Assembly (NCBI GenBank): GCA_036346275.1
Contig: CM070711.1
Span: 65,139,078 to 65,203,077 of the forward strand
Direction of reading: 5' to 3'
DNA from: Otatea glauca
Lineage: Eukaryota > Streptophyta > Magnoliopsida > Poales > Poaceae
DNA: 64,000 nt
Under the pieces are notes generated by a model. That model did not search any database, was not told the DNA's origin, and worked only from the letters and a program-made list of their open reading frames with translations. A program made the translations under genes and the position numbers. Each line of letters opens with the position of its first letter. Position 1 is the stretch's first letter. This document shows, one piece after another, positions 33,321 to 45,200 of the stretch.

Positions 33321-33937
33321 TGTGCTAACTAGAGACAACCTAACCCATAGAAGCTGGCTGGGACCTAAGAATTGCTTGTTCTGCGGCCGAGCTGAAAGTA
33401 TTAAACATAATTTCTTTGACTGTGCCATTGCAAAGGATGTTTGGACTGTGGTACGTACAATGTGCATTTAACTTGCCTAATCTTCCCGGAGACACTGAGC
33501 ATATGCTGGGAGGCTGGGAGCATGGCTGGAGGCTTTGCCTACGAAGAAGAGGAAGTTTGTTGTGTTGGGTTGTGCAGCCATGGTCAATATGGAAAATTCG
33601 CAATGCGGTATGGTTTCAATGTAAGGTTGTAACTGACCCAACTAATATTTTATTTTCCGCTTGTTATTGGATGGAATTTTGGTCGATTTTTGCAGAAACA
33701 GGGGAAGCGCGAGTTTTGCTGCGGAGGGGCTTAACTGCTGAAGTGGATGGCAGTGGAAGTCTTCAACTGTGCAAGAGGTTGGGCTCCGACTGTTGGAAGA
33801 TAGTAAGCTGAATGAAGTGATGAACACTCCTTTTTGCTGCCTATTTTCTCTCTAGTTAGCTTTGTAATTAGATTATGTGAGAAATTGGTTGTTGAGTGAG
33901 CAGTTCAGTCCCTGAAATAAAAAAGAAGGAAAAACTG
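33321..33937 (+). mobile_element. 5'-truncated LINE (L1-type) 3' end
   Basis: The reading frames encode the zinc-binding domain that follows reverse transcriptase in plant LINEs: LTRDNLTHRSWLGPKNCLFC, then HNFFDCAIAKDVWTVV. A frameshift later come NLPNLPGD and LCWVVQPWSIWKIRNAVWF. CX2C with HX4-5C spacing is visible. The 3' end is an A-rich run near 33919-33930 (CCTGAAATAAAAAAGAAGG). The 5' junction shares GCTAACTAG with the preceding gene (33310-33318 and 33323-33331), a typical microhomology of truncated LINE insertions. Endonuclease and RT are absent. Confidence 0.75.
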
Positions 33938-36813
33938 TGTAAACTTCTGATTAAGGTTGAGAATATGTCCGGCTTAACAGACCGTTCGCCCTAGGTCTCA
34001 GTGAGTTTGTAGTTCATTTATTGCTGGCTATTCTTGAAGCAGCTTAAAACTATGCTATGGTCTGTCTGTTTATACTTAGGTTTTTTAAGCTTATAACTTA
34101 AAACCAATTTTTGGACTTAAACAATTTAAAGTCAATCGGTTTTTATACGTAGTAGAGATAGGTAATTTTGCTCTAACTTTAGTGGCATTAATCTAAAACC
34201 AACCATCAACAAGCTAAAAAAAGCACCTTAACTTTTGATTTTTAACTATATGGAGGCTTTTGCCTTTTGAAAAAATCAGGTAAAAAGGCACCTATGTTTA
34301 AGGCTTTGGCCTATTGCTTTTAAGTTGGTGAAAAAACCCAAACAAATAGGTATTTTCCTTAATAATACAATGGGGGAATTTCCCGCTTTCTCATTTTTTG
34401 TTTTGTTTTTGTGGACTCAGCTCGAACTGCCCACAAATCTGTCTAACAACCAGATAGAATTGCAGAAGAACCCTTGTATTGGGCGGGCCAAGCCGTCTAA
34501 CCGCAGTGTGGGCCAGGCTGCTTTTAGATAATGTCCCGTACGTATTCTGTGAGTTTTGTGGTTGAATTGGACCGGATTGGAACTTTCCAATCTCAAGCCC
34601 GACCTTATGATTCCCCCACAGCCAACAGGCCACTGCATCTCCGTCGTTGCCTGGAGACCGAAAGCTTCACCTTTTCTTGGGTTGGTGAACCTTGGGCCAA
34701 TTCAACGTGTTGCCGTTAGCTTCACCTTTTCTTTTAGTGAAACTTCACGCTCCGCTGTTCTCGTTGTACTTGAAAGCCGTACGCCAAGACGAGTCGATCA
34801 CAGCAATAATTAAGGCACTATCCTTCTCTCTCTCAAAAAAAGAAGAAAAAAGAACGCACTAAGCCATCATTCACGCATATAGAACTGGGATCTTGTTGCT
34901 GGTAGTACAAAATTACAAGACTTAAATTAACCATGCCTTTTTCCCTCCTTAATTTCGTGCGTCGGATGACAGCCTTGGCTATCTCTGTCGACCGGCTAGA
35001 GGTGGGGGTTACGGGGATACGGATCGTGTGCAGTCGGTACTACTGGCCATTAGATTTGAATCTAATGAGTTAAGATTCACTTAAGTACTGTAGTAAATAG
35101 TAATCTCTGTAGACAAATACTGTACCATACACTATGCAGCTGCACATCTGAACCTAACCGTGGATCCCGGTTGAGAGGTGCAAGGTAGCAACCGTGGATT
35201 TAGGCGGCTGTCGTTGCTGGTGATACACCATGCAATGGTACGGTTTTCCCCTTGTTTCCTGGAGAGCTAGTGCCGCACCTTCAGCGAATAGGGAAGTCAT
35301 CACATCCATTTCACTTTAGTTAGCATTTAACAGCCTCTTTGTCTGACGGCATTACACTGTGTATTAAGTTAACTCGCATTCTTAATAGAGGCTTTTCTTG
35401 TTTCTTCAGTTCGTCGGACAGAGAGATATCGGACCAATTTCCTGCCAGTCAAGTAAGTCATGCAAGCAAGCAACTTGCATAGGTGAAAACTGAATACTAA
35501 GCAATCTCTTTTCTCTTCAGATCGCCACGCGTGTACATCAATATCGTCAAGGGGGGTATTTGTGGGTGAGCGTTGATCCGTCAGCAGTGCAACGCAACGA
35601 CCAACGATCCTGCGAACTAGTCCCCATTTGCAAAGAGCTTTGAGGCGTTGTGCCTGGGATGCGGTTGCAATTCAACCGACCTCTTTTACAGTATACTAAA
35701 TTTAACATGTATCGTTTGTTCGTTCCGATCTAATACATTATATTAGTTAGTATTTATTTAAAATTCAATATAGACAGTACATTTGCAACCAAATGAATTG
35801 CATGAATGCATGTACGTCTCCAGCTTTGACACTCGGTAGATTTACGACGACGTTGAAGGAAACAGTCCTTAACACGGATGTAAGATACTACTAGCATTCC
35901 TTGTTGCTGATCTATCGTTTTGGTTTGCATTCCCATTAGTACAGAAATGGAAAAGCAAGTACTTCATGCACTGCAGATACAAACTTACTAACTGATCAGT
36001 TGCGTAGCTTTTCTCCTTTCAAAAGAAATGCAAAAGGTAGCAGCATCGTCAGTATTTCATAGATCAGTCCGGTAATTTGTTGTGCACGCAATCATTTGGG
36101 GAGTGCCATCGTGGAAAAGGTGGCTAGATATTTCTATCATGTGTGCATGGATTTATACATACTTCGATTGTATACACAAATTGATTTCATCAACAATATT
36201 GTCAAACTGTGGTTATCTTTTGTTCTGCTTCATCCGTATTGCGCTCATGCATTGTCAGCTCCATTTTTATGGGCCACGGTAACCGGGTTTGTGGAGCTAG
36301 TACATCTGATCAGGCAAGTGCTCTGAGGTAACACATCACTAAGTACACTCGCACCAAATGCAGTGCTGAAAGGAACAATTCAACAAAATACCACCTTAAC
36401 TTGTACTATCCCAATCCGACCTGATCAGGGCTCGAGTGTTTGATTTAACTAGTCACCATCTTCTCAGACCCCCCTTTCTTAAATTAACTTCCTCTACGAC
36501 AGCCTTACCATACATTAGTTCCATATACATCTAATCGACACCCTTTCTTAGATTACGGGATGAATTTACGGAATGGTGTCAAGTACCGCATATACTTTTC
36601 TAGGCAGTCTCCAGTAAAAGGAGGTCCCTGTATGATCCGGAGTTCACTATTTTGGTCACCACAAATGAATGGTTTGACATTATCAGATCATCTAGAATTC
36701 TGGATTGAACAAGCACCAGCTGCTCAGACGCTCTGGCCTTACATGCCGTCCCATGCTCCCAAACGGATCCATCCAACGTAGAGTGAGTAAATCTAGCTAG
36801 CTGGTAGGTACCC
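33938..36813. other. Intergenic DNA, with one probable MITE
   Basis: At about 34065-34356 the ends CTGTTTATACTTAGGTTTTTT and, inverted, TATTTGTTTGGGTTTTTTCAC bracket a block with paired AACTTAAAA and GGCACCT motifs. It is probably a degenerate hAT-like MITE. The remainder has no recognisable gene. Confidence 0.45.
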
Positions 36814-37985
36814 CGTTACTACAAGAAAAAAACATATGTAGTGGTACTTTTCTAGAGGCGCTTTCCAAACTTGTTTATGAAATTAGAGTTATATATAGTC
36901 TTGAATCGCTTTCTAAAGATGCTTCAAAAATTGTCCTGAAACTTTGTGCTGCGAAGACGATTTTGAGACGTTGCAGAACCACATGCAGAAATTTTCTTTG
37001 TAGACACTTTTTTCGAGACATTCTCTAGTCCTCCTAAAGTTTTTATTGCGTATGCACATTTTTGTATACGCTCTTAATTATCTAGAAGCGTTTTTTTTGT
37101 GGCTGATATGTGTTAAATGACCTACATATAAATATTTACAAAACAAAATTAACACACGTGAAGCGGTGATGTTGAGGTTACATGAAGAGTCCAGACACTT
37201 TTAGATTTCATTTTCTATGGTGCACTATACGAGTAGCACAGTTGAATGCGGCTATGAAATGCCTCTATTCCCTTATAGACACAATAAAATGTCTCTATAA
37301 AATACCACAAATGATAGGTAGTCACCGACGAAGGAAGGCGGGGGAGGAAGACATCGATCTGAAGAAAATTACGTTGAGATTAACCTTAGCGGTCCAAAAA
37401 AAAGATATATATGTGTTTTAATAAATGTCTCTACAACATAGCAACAATGCATATGAAGACGCTTATGTGACGTTTTAAAAAATGTCTCTACAACAATATA
37501 GAGATAGGAAAAAAACATTTACTACATAAAAAACGTCTCTATGTAGGAAAAAACATGAGAAGTGCTACTATGCATCATTTTCTAAAAGTTGCACAACTAT
37601 TAAAGCACGAATGGATGGTAAATAGTGGTTACTTAGGGCCTGTTTGTTTCAGCTTTGGATTCTCTAAAAGCTGATTCTGGATTGTGGTTTTTGAGAAACT
37701 GATTCTCCAAAAGCTATAATCCAAAAGCACATATGAAGTGGATTGTGGATTCTAGTGTATATGAGTGGGGTGGATTGTCAGAATCGGATTCTAGAATTAG
37801 GCTGTTTGTTTATGATTCTGCTTTTGGGACCAGAATCCAGAATCAAAAGCTAAAACAAACAAGCCCTTAACCATTTGCTTGCTTCAAAATTTATATAACT
37901 TGTATTAAGAGGTATTGCATAAAAGCACTACTAAATACACATTTACTACATTAAAATATGTCTCTATACGGAGTTTGTGTTGTAA
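36814..37985. mobile_element. CACTA-like element remnant
   Basis: The left end, TTACTACAAGAAAAAAACA, differs by two bases from the common CACTACAAGAAAAAA terminus. The right end is degenerate (GTTTGTGTTGTAATG, inverted CATTACAACACAAAC). Inside are repeated GTCTCTAC/GTCTCTAT motifs like those of the 9848-10507 element, so the two may be relatives. No transposase is present. A Tourist-like MITE sits inside. Boundaries are tentative. Confidence 0.45.
37636..37866. mobile_element. Tourist-like (PIF/Harbinger) MITE, 231 bp
   Basis: TTA flanks both ends (37633-37635 and 37867-37869), the target duplication of PIF/Harbinger. Termini are GGGCCTGTTTGTTTCAGCTT and, inverted, GGGCTTGTTTGTTTTAGCTT, matching over about 27 bp with three differences. 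It is noncoding. Confidence 0.85.
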
Positions 37986-38041
37986 TGTTTCAGAAGGTAG
38001 CAAATCTAGCTTGAAATAGTTACCGGTTTAAACATCAGTAG

Positions 38042-38271
38042 TGTTAAGGAACCTCGCTATTGAATAGTCCGGGGTTCCCGAACAGATATGAAGTGGAGAA
38101 CAGAGATGGAGAAAGATGAACACAGAATATAGGGAGGAACGGCGAGAGAACTCTTTATTGCTTTTCAATTGTCTGTACAATGGGGGACCCCCCTCCTCCT
38201 TATATTGTAATCGCCTAGGGTTTGGCTAAGGGGCCATCGTGGGCCTTCGTGGGCTACATGGTTTCCCAACA
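38042..38271 (-). repeat. 3' LTR of copia copy 2 (230 bp)
   Basis: TGTTAAGGAACC...GTTTCCCAACA. The polypurine tract lies just inside, at 38272-38290 (minus strand, CAAAGGGCCCAATGGAGAG). Confidence 0.9.
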
Positions 38272-38518
38272 CTCTCCATTGGGCCCTTTGCCGCGAGATG
38301 CATATGCCTCATTAAAACTCCAGAAAAACCTAGTGGGAAAAATACTTGGAGAAAGAGTACATAACATACGCTTACTGCGTTGCACGAATTGCCTCATTAA
38401 AACCTTATGCAAGAAAACTTCATGAAAAACTTGCTAAGGAAAAAGAGTACAATTCACCCAAATTTCAATTGCTAATCTTCGAAATTCATGTTGTGTACTC
38501 AAACCTCGTGTTCAAGGT

Positions 38519-40076
38519 TTATGTGGGAGTATGTGAAATATCTCCCCCTGAAATCTGCACTTCTCTAAGTCTCATCATCCCAATCCCTTTAACGCACATT
38601 TCAAAGGTAGATGCTGGGAGTGATGTAGTGAACAAGTCTGCAAGATTTTCACACGACTTAGTATGCAGTATCTTGATCTCGTTCATCTTATGAAATTCAT
38701 GAGCATAGAAGAACTTGTGGTTGATATGCTTCGTGAGATTGCTCTTCGCATAACCCATCTGCACTTGAGCAACACAAGCTGCATTATCTTCATAAATGAT
38801 CGTGGGAGTTTGCTCAATGTTCAAGCCACATGACTTCTGGATGTGGTGAACCATTCTTCGGAGCCATGCACATTCACGGGAGGCTTCATATAAAGCAATG
38901 ATTTCCGAGTGATTTGTCGACGTCGAGACAAGAGTCTGTTTAGACGACTTCTAGGAAACTGTTGTTCCTCCACACAGGAAAACATACCTAGTTTGGGACT
39001 TGCCAATATGCGGGTCTGATAAGTACCAGCATCGGCGTAGCCAACCAAATTCAGTTCATTTTTTCTTTTGTAGAACAAGCCGAGATCTTTGCTTCCTTGG
39101 AGGTAACGGAAGATGTCCTTGATCCCTTTCCAATGCCTTTTGGTGGGTTCTGCACTGTACCGGGCTAGCAAATTCACGGCGAACGCAATGTCCGGCCTGG
39201 TGCTATTTGTAAGGTACATGAGTGCTCTAACTGCACTCAGATATAGGAATTTCGCTCCCAGGACTTCCTCCCCCTCTTCTCTAGGCCTGTATGGTCTAGG
39301 TCTGCTTGGAGTGACCTTCCGACCATTGGAGTCTTTGTAGGATATGCCTTTTCAAAACCAAATCTTTCCAACACTTTCTGCGTGTAGGTTAATTGGTGTA
39401 CCAAGATTCCTCCTTGGACATGCTCAAACTGCAAGCCTAAACAAAACTTGGTTTTACCCAAGTCCTTCATTTCAAACTCAGACTTCAAGTATGAGCATGC
39501 TTCTTCAATTTCTTCATCCGTCTCAATGATGTTCAAGTCATCTACATAGACGGAGATTATACAGAATCCATTCGGGGATCGCTGTATAAACACGCATAGA
39601 CAATCTTCGCTGCTCGTGTAGCCTTTCTTGTAGAGAAAGTCGCTCAAGCGATTGTACCACATTCTTCCTGACTGTTTTAGCCCATACAGTGATTTCTCCA
39701 ATTTCACACTGTACAGGTTTCTATTTGCTTTGTCTTGGTTCGGGATAGGAATACCTTCCGGTACTTTCATGTATATCTCCGAATCTAAGTTTCCATACAA
39801 ATATGCTGTGACAACATCCATAAGCTTCATTTTCAACTTCAAGTTGACTGCCATTGAGATCAAATATCTAAAGGTAATTCCTCCCATGACCGGAGAATAG
39901 GTTTCTTCATAATCAACCCCAGGACGTTGAGTGAAACCTTGAGCTACAAGCCTTGCCTTGTATCTTACAACTTCGTTATTTTCATTCCTCTTCCGAACAA
40001 AGACCCATTTGTGACCTATAGGGTTTATATGGGGATGTGTGCGGTATATGGGTCCAAACACCTCTCTCTTGTTCAA
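38519..40076 (-). pseudogene. Copia copy 2 reverse transcriptase and RNase H
   Basis: The RT segment 40076-39237 is open for 279 codons. It starts from a Met within the conserved NKREVFGPIY block, then has WVFVRKRNENNEVVRYKARL, VAQGFTQRPGVDYEETYSPV and KSLYGLKQSGRMWYNRL, with the catalytic YVDD at 39537-39548. A frameshift near 39230 leads to YLTNSTRPDIAFAVNLLARYS (39219-38821). A further frame carries the RNase H end, TIIYEDNAACVAQVQMGYAK, with KHINHKFFYAHE (38854-38519). RT itself is the best-preserved domain of this element. Confidence 0.85.
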
Positions 40077-40106
40077 AGAGTCTAACTCCGAAGTGATTGC
40101 CTTCTT

Positions 40107-42120
40107 CTATTCTTCACAATCTAGCCTTTTCTTGCACTCTGCGAGAGATGCAGGCTCGGGATCATGATCAATGATCGAGGCAATCTTCTTTGCAAAGTAT
40201 GCATTGACATTGGCTGTTGCTCTATTCAGGGATTCTCCTATTATTACAAAGTTTATGGTCATTTCATCATGGGGTGCTTTATGCACTTCTACTTGCTCTT
40301 CGCTGCTATTTCCCATCGCAGGGGCAAGTTCCTTTAACTTTTCATTGCCCATGTGTGCGCACACATTATTTCCAGCGGCTTCCTGCAGTGGAAGATTCAA
40401 GTCTGGAATTGCCTTTTCCTTCGGCTTCTTTCCAGTGCCAGGTTTCAAGTTGCTCCCCTTCTTTCCTTGGGGCATTTTCGTGATTGGTTGTGGTAAGTCC
40501 TCTCGCCCAGTTTTCTCCAGACGTCTCCGGGTACTTTGAGTTTGAGGAGCCAGATTTCCTGTTCTTTTTCTTTGAGGCCTCTGAACAGGATGAGGGATAC
40601 CTTCTGCTTTCTTTCGTATTTCCAACCTCTCTGGTGCATTTCTTGCGGGTACATGCAACTTAACCACGCCCTTTAGATCACAAAAACGATCAGGTAGTTC
40701 ATTTGCTAAATTCTGCAAATCAATTATCTTCTGGACTTCTTGATTTGCTTCATTAGTGCAAGGGTCATGTGCGGGGATCCCAGTGGAATGCCATATGATT
40801 TCCCGGTATTTTTCATCCAAAGGTTGATTTCCTCCCCATAATGACGGGAAACGAACCTCGTCAAATATGCAATCAGCGAATCGGGCTGTATGCAAGTCTC
40901 CAGTCATGGGTTCCAAATACTTGATTATGGATGCACTCTTATAATCAACGTATATCCCAGACTTGCGGAGAGGGCCCATTGCCGTCCGCTGTGGGGGTGG
41001 TATAGGAACATATACCATACAACCAAATTTTCTAAGATGGGAGATTTTCGGGATGACCCCGTGCACTAGTTGTATAGGGGAATATATGTTGTAGGCCGAA
41101 GGTCTGAAATTGATGAGAGTTGCTGCGTGCAGGACTGCGTGTCCTCAACAAGTGTTGGGCAAGTTACAACTCTGCAAAAGCGGTATGGCAATGAATTTAA
41201 TCCTCTTTATTAGTGCTTTAGCTAGTCCTTTCTGTGTATGGACGTGTGGTATGGAGTGCTCAACTGCTATCCCTGTTGTAGTGCAATAATCATCAAATGC
41301 CCTTGAAGTAAATTCAGGGAAAGCGTTCTTAATTCTTATGATCTGCGAGATCAGCTTTGCAAAAGCATGATTTCTTGTTGACAATAAGCATGCATGCGAC
41401 CATTTTGAGGAAGCATCGATGAGCACCATGAAGTACCGAAACGGCCCTGACAAGGGCTGAATTGGGCCTCAAATATCCCCCTGGATGCGTTCCAGGAATG
41501 CAGGGATTTCACTTTGCACTTTCATGACAGAGGGTCTAGTTATTAATTTTCCGGTGGCACATGCAGGGCACACAAAATCTTCATGATTCGAGAAATTCTT
41601 AACATTAATGTCATGACCTTGTGAGTTGTTCACTATATTTCTCATCATTCTAAGACCAGGATGACCTAATCTACAATGCCATAAAGAAAATAACTCAGAG
41701 TTTCTAAAGACAGTCTTCAAGGAAGTATACACTTCGGGTGCATGTATTTTCGTGTAGTATAACCTAGATTCATATGAGGGACATTTTTCCACATACCGCG
41801 TGCTTCACAATGCACAAGTATTCTTTGCCATTTTCTTCATTGGTTTCTACGTGAAACCCATTGGCGCGGATGTCTTTAAAACTTAAGAGAGTGCGCGTTG
41901 ATTCAGGGTACAAAAGGGCTTCTTCAATTACCAAAGTTGTACCCATTGGCAATATAATTGTGGCTCTTCCGGAGCCTATTATATTGGAATTGCTTCTTGC
42001 GATCGTAGTAATCTTTTCAGCGTTCTTCGTGATCGACTGGAAATATTTGGACTCTCTTAAGATGGTATTTGTTATGCCACTATCAACAATGCATATCTCT
42101 TCCATTTGGACGCTACACGA
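40107..42120 (-). pseudogene. Copia copy 2 protease and integrase, catalytic deletion
   Basis: Protease opens with CIVDSGITNTILRE (42105 downward), DSG being the catalytic triplet. The pre-integrase zinc site (LWHCRLGHPGLR, CPACATGK) is at 41792-41469. The integrase core (FRYFMVLIDASSKWSHACL) is at 41453-41145. Compared with copy 1, the core lacks 13 residues in frame (39 bp, junction about 41315), including the second catalytic aspartate. HVHTQKGLAKALIKR and the linker to RT (41066-40107, basic and Pro-rich) follow. Frameshifts separate the pieces, for example near 41140. Confidence 0.85.
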
Positions 42121-42326
42121 TTTCTAGATAAAAGAAATATAATTCCAATCAAACAGTGGCAAAATAATTCAAACATTGCTTGCAAATTAAAGAATACTGG
42201 AATAAAGAATAAATTGCATATTTATTCATGAGAAAAGTATGCTCTTCTAGAGCTTACAATTAATTATTCAAAAGAAATTCGCTAACAACTACAATCTAAA
42301 AAAATGCAAATAATGCGATTCATGCA

Positions 42327-43310
42327 TTAAACGGAATCTGTAAAATATGCATTGATTTCTGCTTCTATGTCATCGACAGAAATCTTCTCTTCGTTTGCCA
42401 TAAGCTTGGCTGCAGTATCGATGTCCAAGCTAGTCTGTGAGGATGAGGCAAGTGGGGTATCTACATCCATGGCATCGTTATCACCAATCTTGGCAAAGTA
42501 CGCCTCTGCTGGGGCATTTTCTTTTGCCTTCTTCTTGGCCTGATATGCGTTGATCACTTCCTTGGATTCCCAGCATATTTTTGACCAATGTCCCTAAGTA
42601 CCACACCTGAAGCACGTTTGGTTCTGCTGTCCATACGACTTGGCGTGTGTCTTGTCATTCTTCTTCACTGGGGCTTTGGACTTTCTTTTGGCCTGGTACT
42701 TCTGTTTTTCACCCTACTTGCCCTTCTTTCTATGAGTGGGCCTTTTCACCTTATAACTATTGGCATTGACTTCTGTGCCAATGCCCCTTTCAGGTGGCTG
42801 TGAGACAAAATTCTTGCGTAGAACATCGTCTTGTGACTTCATAACTTGCATGACATTAATCAGTTCGCTATACTCCTTGTATGCGTCCTGACGATAGCCG
42901 CGGGCACTCTAGATAGCATTTGGATGAAAAGTGAAGAGAGTCTTCTCAATCTTCTCCTCGTCAGTGATCTTCTTGCCACATAGGGAGAGATTGGTACAAA
43001 TTCTGTGCAAGGAAGAATTGTACTCAGCCACTGTTCTGTAGTCCGCAAACCTCAGACAGACCCAATTTTGCTGTGCTTGGGGCAAGATAGTGTACTTGAG
43101 CTTCTCGAACCGCTTCTGAAGTGCGGTCTAAAGCTGAAGTGCACTCTCCTCAGCCATGTATTCATTCTTCAGAGTGGCTGAGAGGTGGTGGCTGAGAAAG
43201 TGCAAGGCTTGATTGTTCTGCTCAGCGGTAGGTTGCGCGTCCTTCGAGGACCCTGGACAAATCACAGCACGGAGCTTTCTGCCCCCAAGTACGATCTTCA
43301 CATCCGATGC
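42327..43310 (-). pseudogene. Copia copy 2 gag, broken
   Basis: The gag-like core reads in fragments on the minus strand between about 43310 and 42600, with several stops. At about 42615-42575 the zinc knuckle reads CFRCGT-stop-GHWSKIC, a CX2CX4HX4C RNA-binding motif whose loop is interrupted by an in-frame TAG. The C-terminal tail continues from 42557 to 42327 (INAYQAKKKAKENAPAEAYF, acidic end). This region is absent in copy 1. Confidence 0.75.
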
Positions 43311-43439
43311 CTAAGTGAGGTAGTTCTGATTGTGCATTTCTAGTATACTAAACAAAGCAACGAATTCAAAAATCATAAAAAAATTCATAAATGCAGAGAA
43401 TAATGCTAAAAAATTAAAACAGAACCAAATAATTTTTCT

Positions 43440-44241
43440 GAAATTTTCTCTTTTTTTCTCTCTTTTTTTCGGTCGAGCAGCCTTTGGGCCATGCCCCTTT
43501 TTTTCCTTCGGCCCATAACACGCGCGACGGCTAGGGTTCCCACCCCTAGCCGCCATTCCTCTTCCGCATGGGCCGTACGGCGCGACCGGGTGGCGCGGAG
43601 AAGAGCGGCGTGCGGCGGCAGCGCGGAGAAGGGCGCGCACGTGGCGGCGGCTTGGCCGGCGGCGCGCGAAGAAGCGGCGCCGCGCGGCGACGGCGGCGGC
43701 CGGCGGCGGCGCGCGGCGCGCAGCGCTGGCAGGCGAGAGCTGGCGACTTCAAGCGCGAGGTCATCATCTCGGCTCGGCGCCGGCACGGCGGGAACCATGC
43801 GCGCGGCGGCTGCTTCTATGTCGGTGAGCTCACTTCGGGCGAGGTGGCGCATGGCGACGGGAAAGCCGAGGCGAGGTGGCCGGTCGGTGTTTCGTGCACG
43901 GGGAGCAGGGCGGTGGCGCTACGGGCGCGCATGGTAGGACGAGCGGCTTCGGGCACTCACGGTGGCGGTGGCGGCTTCAAGCGCGCAAGCCGAAGCGGCG
44001 GCGTGGTGCTTCGGGAGCGCACGGCGGTGGCAACGGCTTCAAGCGCGCAAGCCGAGGCGGCGGCGTGGTGCTTCTGGCACGCACGACCGGTGATTTTTTT
44101 TTCTTAATATGAACAGCAATCTTATACTGTAGCTTCGTGTTGCCTGTAAAACGCAGTACGGATGCGTGGGTTAGATGCATGCATAGAAACAACAAGCGAT
44201 TAGATTCAATCGCTGAACCTCACCTTTTCAATCCGTTCGCC
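43440..44241 (-). other. GC-rich leader of copia copy 2
   Basis: This noncoding stretch between gag and the 5' LTR is far richer in G+C than the rest of the element, with GCGGCGGC runs. It contains a two-copy repeat of about 66 bp at 43973-44088 (GGCTTCAAGCGCGCAAGCCG). Long Arg/Ala-rich frames exist on both strands and look like composition effects. The origin of this segment is unexplained. Confidence 0.65.
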
Positions 44242-44264
44242 GATAGAGCTTCGTGCTGATAACG
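44242..44264 (-). other. Primer-binding site of copia copy 2
   Basis: Directly inside the 5' LTR the minus strand reads GTTATCAGCACGAAGCTC after one spacer base. This TATCAGCACGA-type primer site occurs in other plant copia elements. It differs from the usual TGGTATCAGAGC. Confidence 0.6.
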
Positions 44265-44493
44265 TGTTAAGGAACCTCGCTATCGAATAGTCCGGGGTTC
44301 CCGAATAGATATGAAGTGGAGAACAGAGAGGGAGAAAGATGAATACAGAATATAGGGAAGAATTGCGAGAGAACTCTTTATTGCTTTTCAATTATCTGTA
44401 CAATAGAAGACCTCCTCCTCTTTATATAATAGTCACATAGGATTTAGCTAAGGGACCATCGTGGGCTTTCGTAAGCCACATGGTTTCCCATCA
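44265..44493 (-). repeat. 5' LTR of copia copy 2 (229 bp)
   Basis: TGTTAAGGAACC...GTTTCCCATCA, the partner of 38042-38271. A TATA-like TATATAAAG reads on the minus strand near 44420. Confidence 0.9.
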
Positions 44494-45200
44494 ACTAGTA
44501 CTATTATCTTCCCTTCAACTGTTGATCCATTGTTCCTGAATGGACCAAAAGACGGTGACGTCCTCAGCTCGTCACCATTACCCAGTGATGTCAGTGGGGT
44601 CTCTGGTCACAACTTGCATGGCAGCATGCATGTGGTCCCGGGTACGGCAAAAAGCCAAGTTCAATCCGAAGTAAATGCAAGAGTAGTAACTTGAGCTTCC
44701 GGGACCAACGGAAGAGCAACAAAGTCAACACGTACACGGAGTCACGGGCCGACTAGAAGATCTCGTGCTAGTATCAGTGAAGCGCACACACACATTATTA
44801 GCCTATTAGAGTTTACTAACACTAGCAAGGCACAGATAAGTTGCTGTTGCGAGTGGCTCGTCCTGTGCGCCATGTTTGCCTTGGTTCGTATTGACGAAAC
44901 GTACTGTGCTTGAGTGAGCAAAGCACCATTGTGGGCAGTATTCGCATGGTTTAATCCCTGGTTATGCTGCCGTCAACGGCGAAAGGCAGTGAAACGATGC
45001 CATATCAGTTGATACCGGCGGAAGTGCTCGTCTCCAGAGCTATTTAATTGCACAGACCTTTTTATCATTATCAGGAGATATCAAAATATACATTAAACTA
45101 GTACTAAGAGTTATCAAAAGTTTAACTAGACACAACTGTCAGGATCAGTACTTACAATTAAGACCATAGACGCTCCTCCGACCAAATCACCCCAAAATCG
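44494..45200. other. Intergenic spacer, no feature seen
   Basis: No repeat boundary or protein motif is recognisable in this stretch. Confidence 0.6.

Larger units (their letters stand above)
38042..44493 (-). mobile_element. Ty1/copia element, copy 2, with both LTRs, inactive
   Basis: Both LTRs are present. The flanking 5-bp sequences AGTAG (38037-38041) and ACTAG (44494-44498) could be a target duplication with one change. Reading on the minus strand, the order is LTR, primer site, GC-rich leader, gag, protease, integrase, RT, RNase H, polypurine tract, LTR, the Ty1/copia order. The LTRs differ at many positions (roughly 88% identical by eye), mostly transitions, so the insertion is old. 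Lesions are a stop inside the gag zinc knuckle, a 39-bp integrase deletion removing a catalytic residue, and several frameshifts. The family is the same as copy 1. Confidence 0.9.

Noticed and set aside
43406..44112. Long Arg/Ala-rich frames on both strands of the copia leader
   Set aside because: They are explained by GC-rich composition; no motif is conserved with copy 1.
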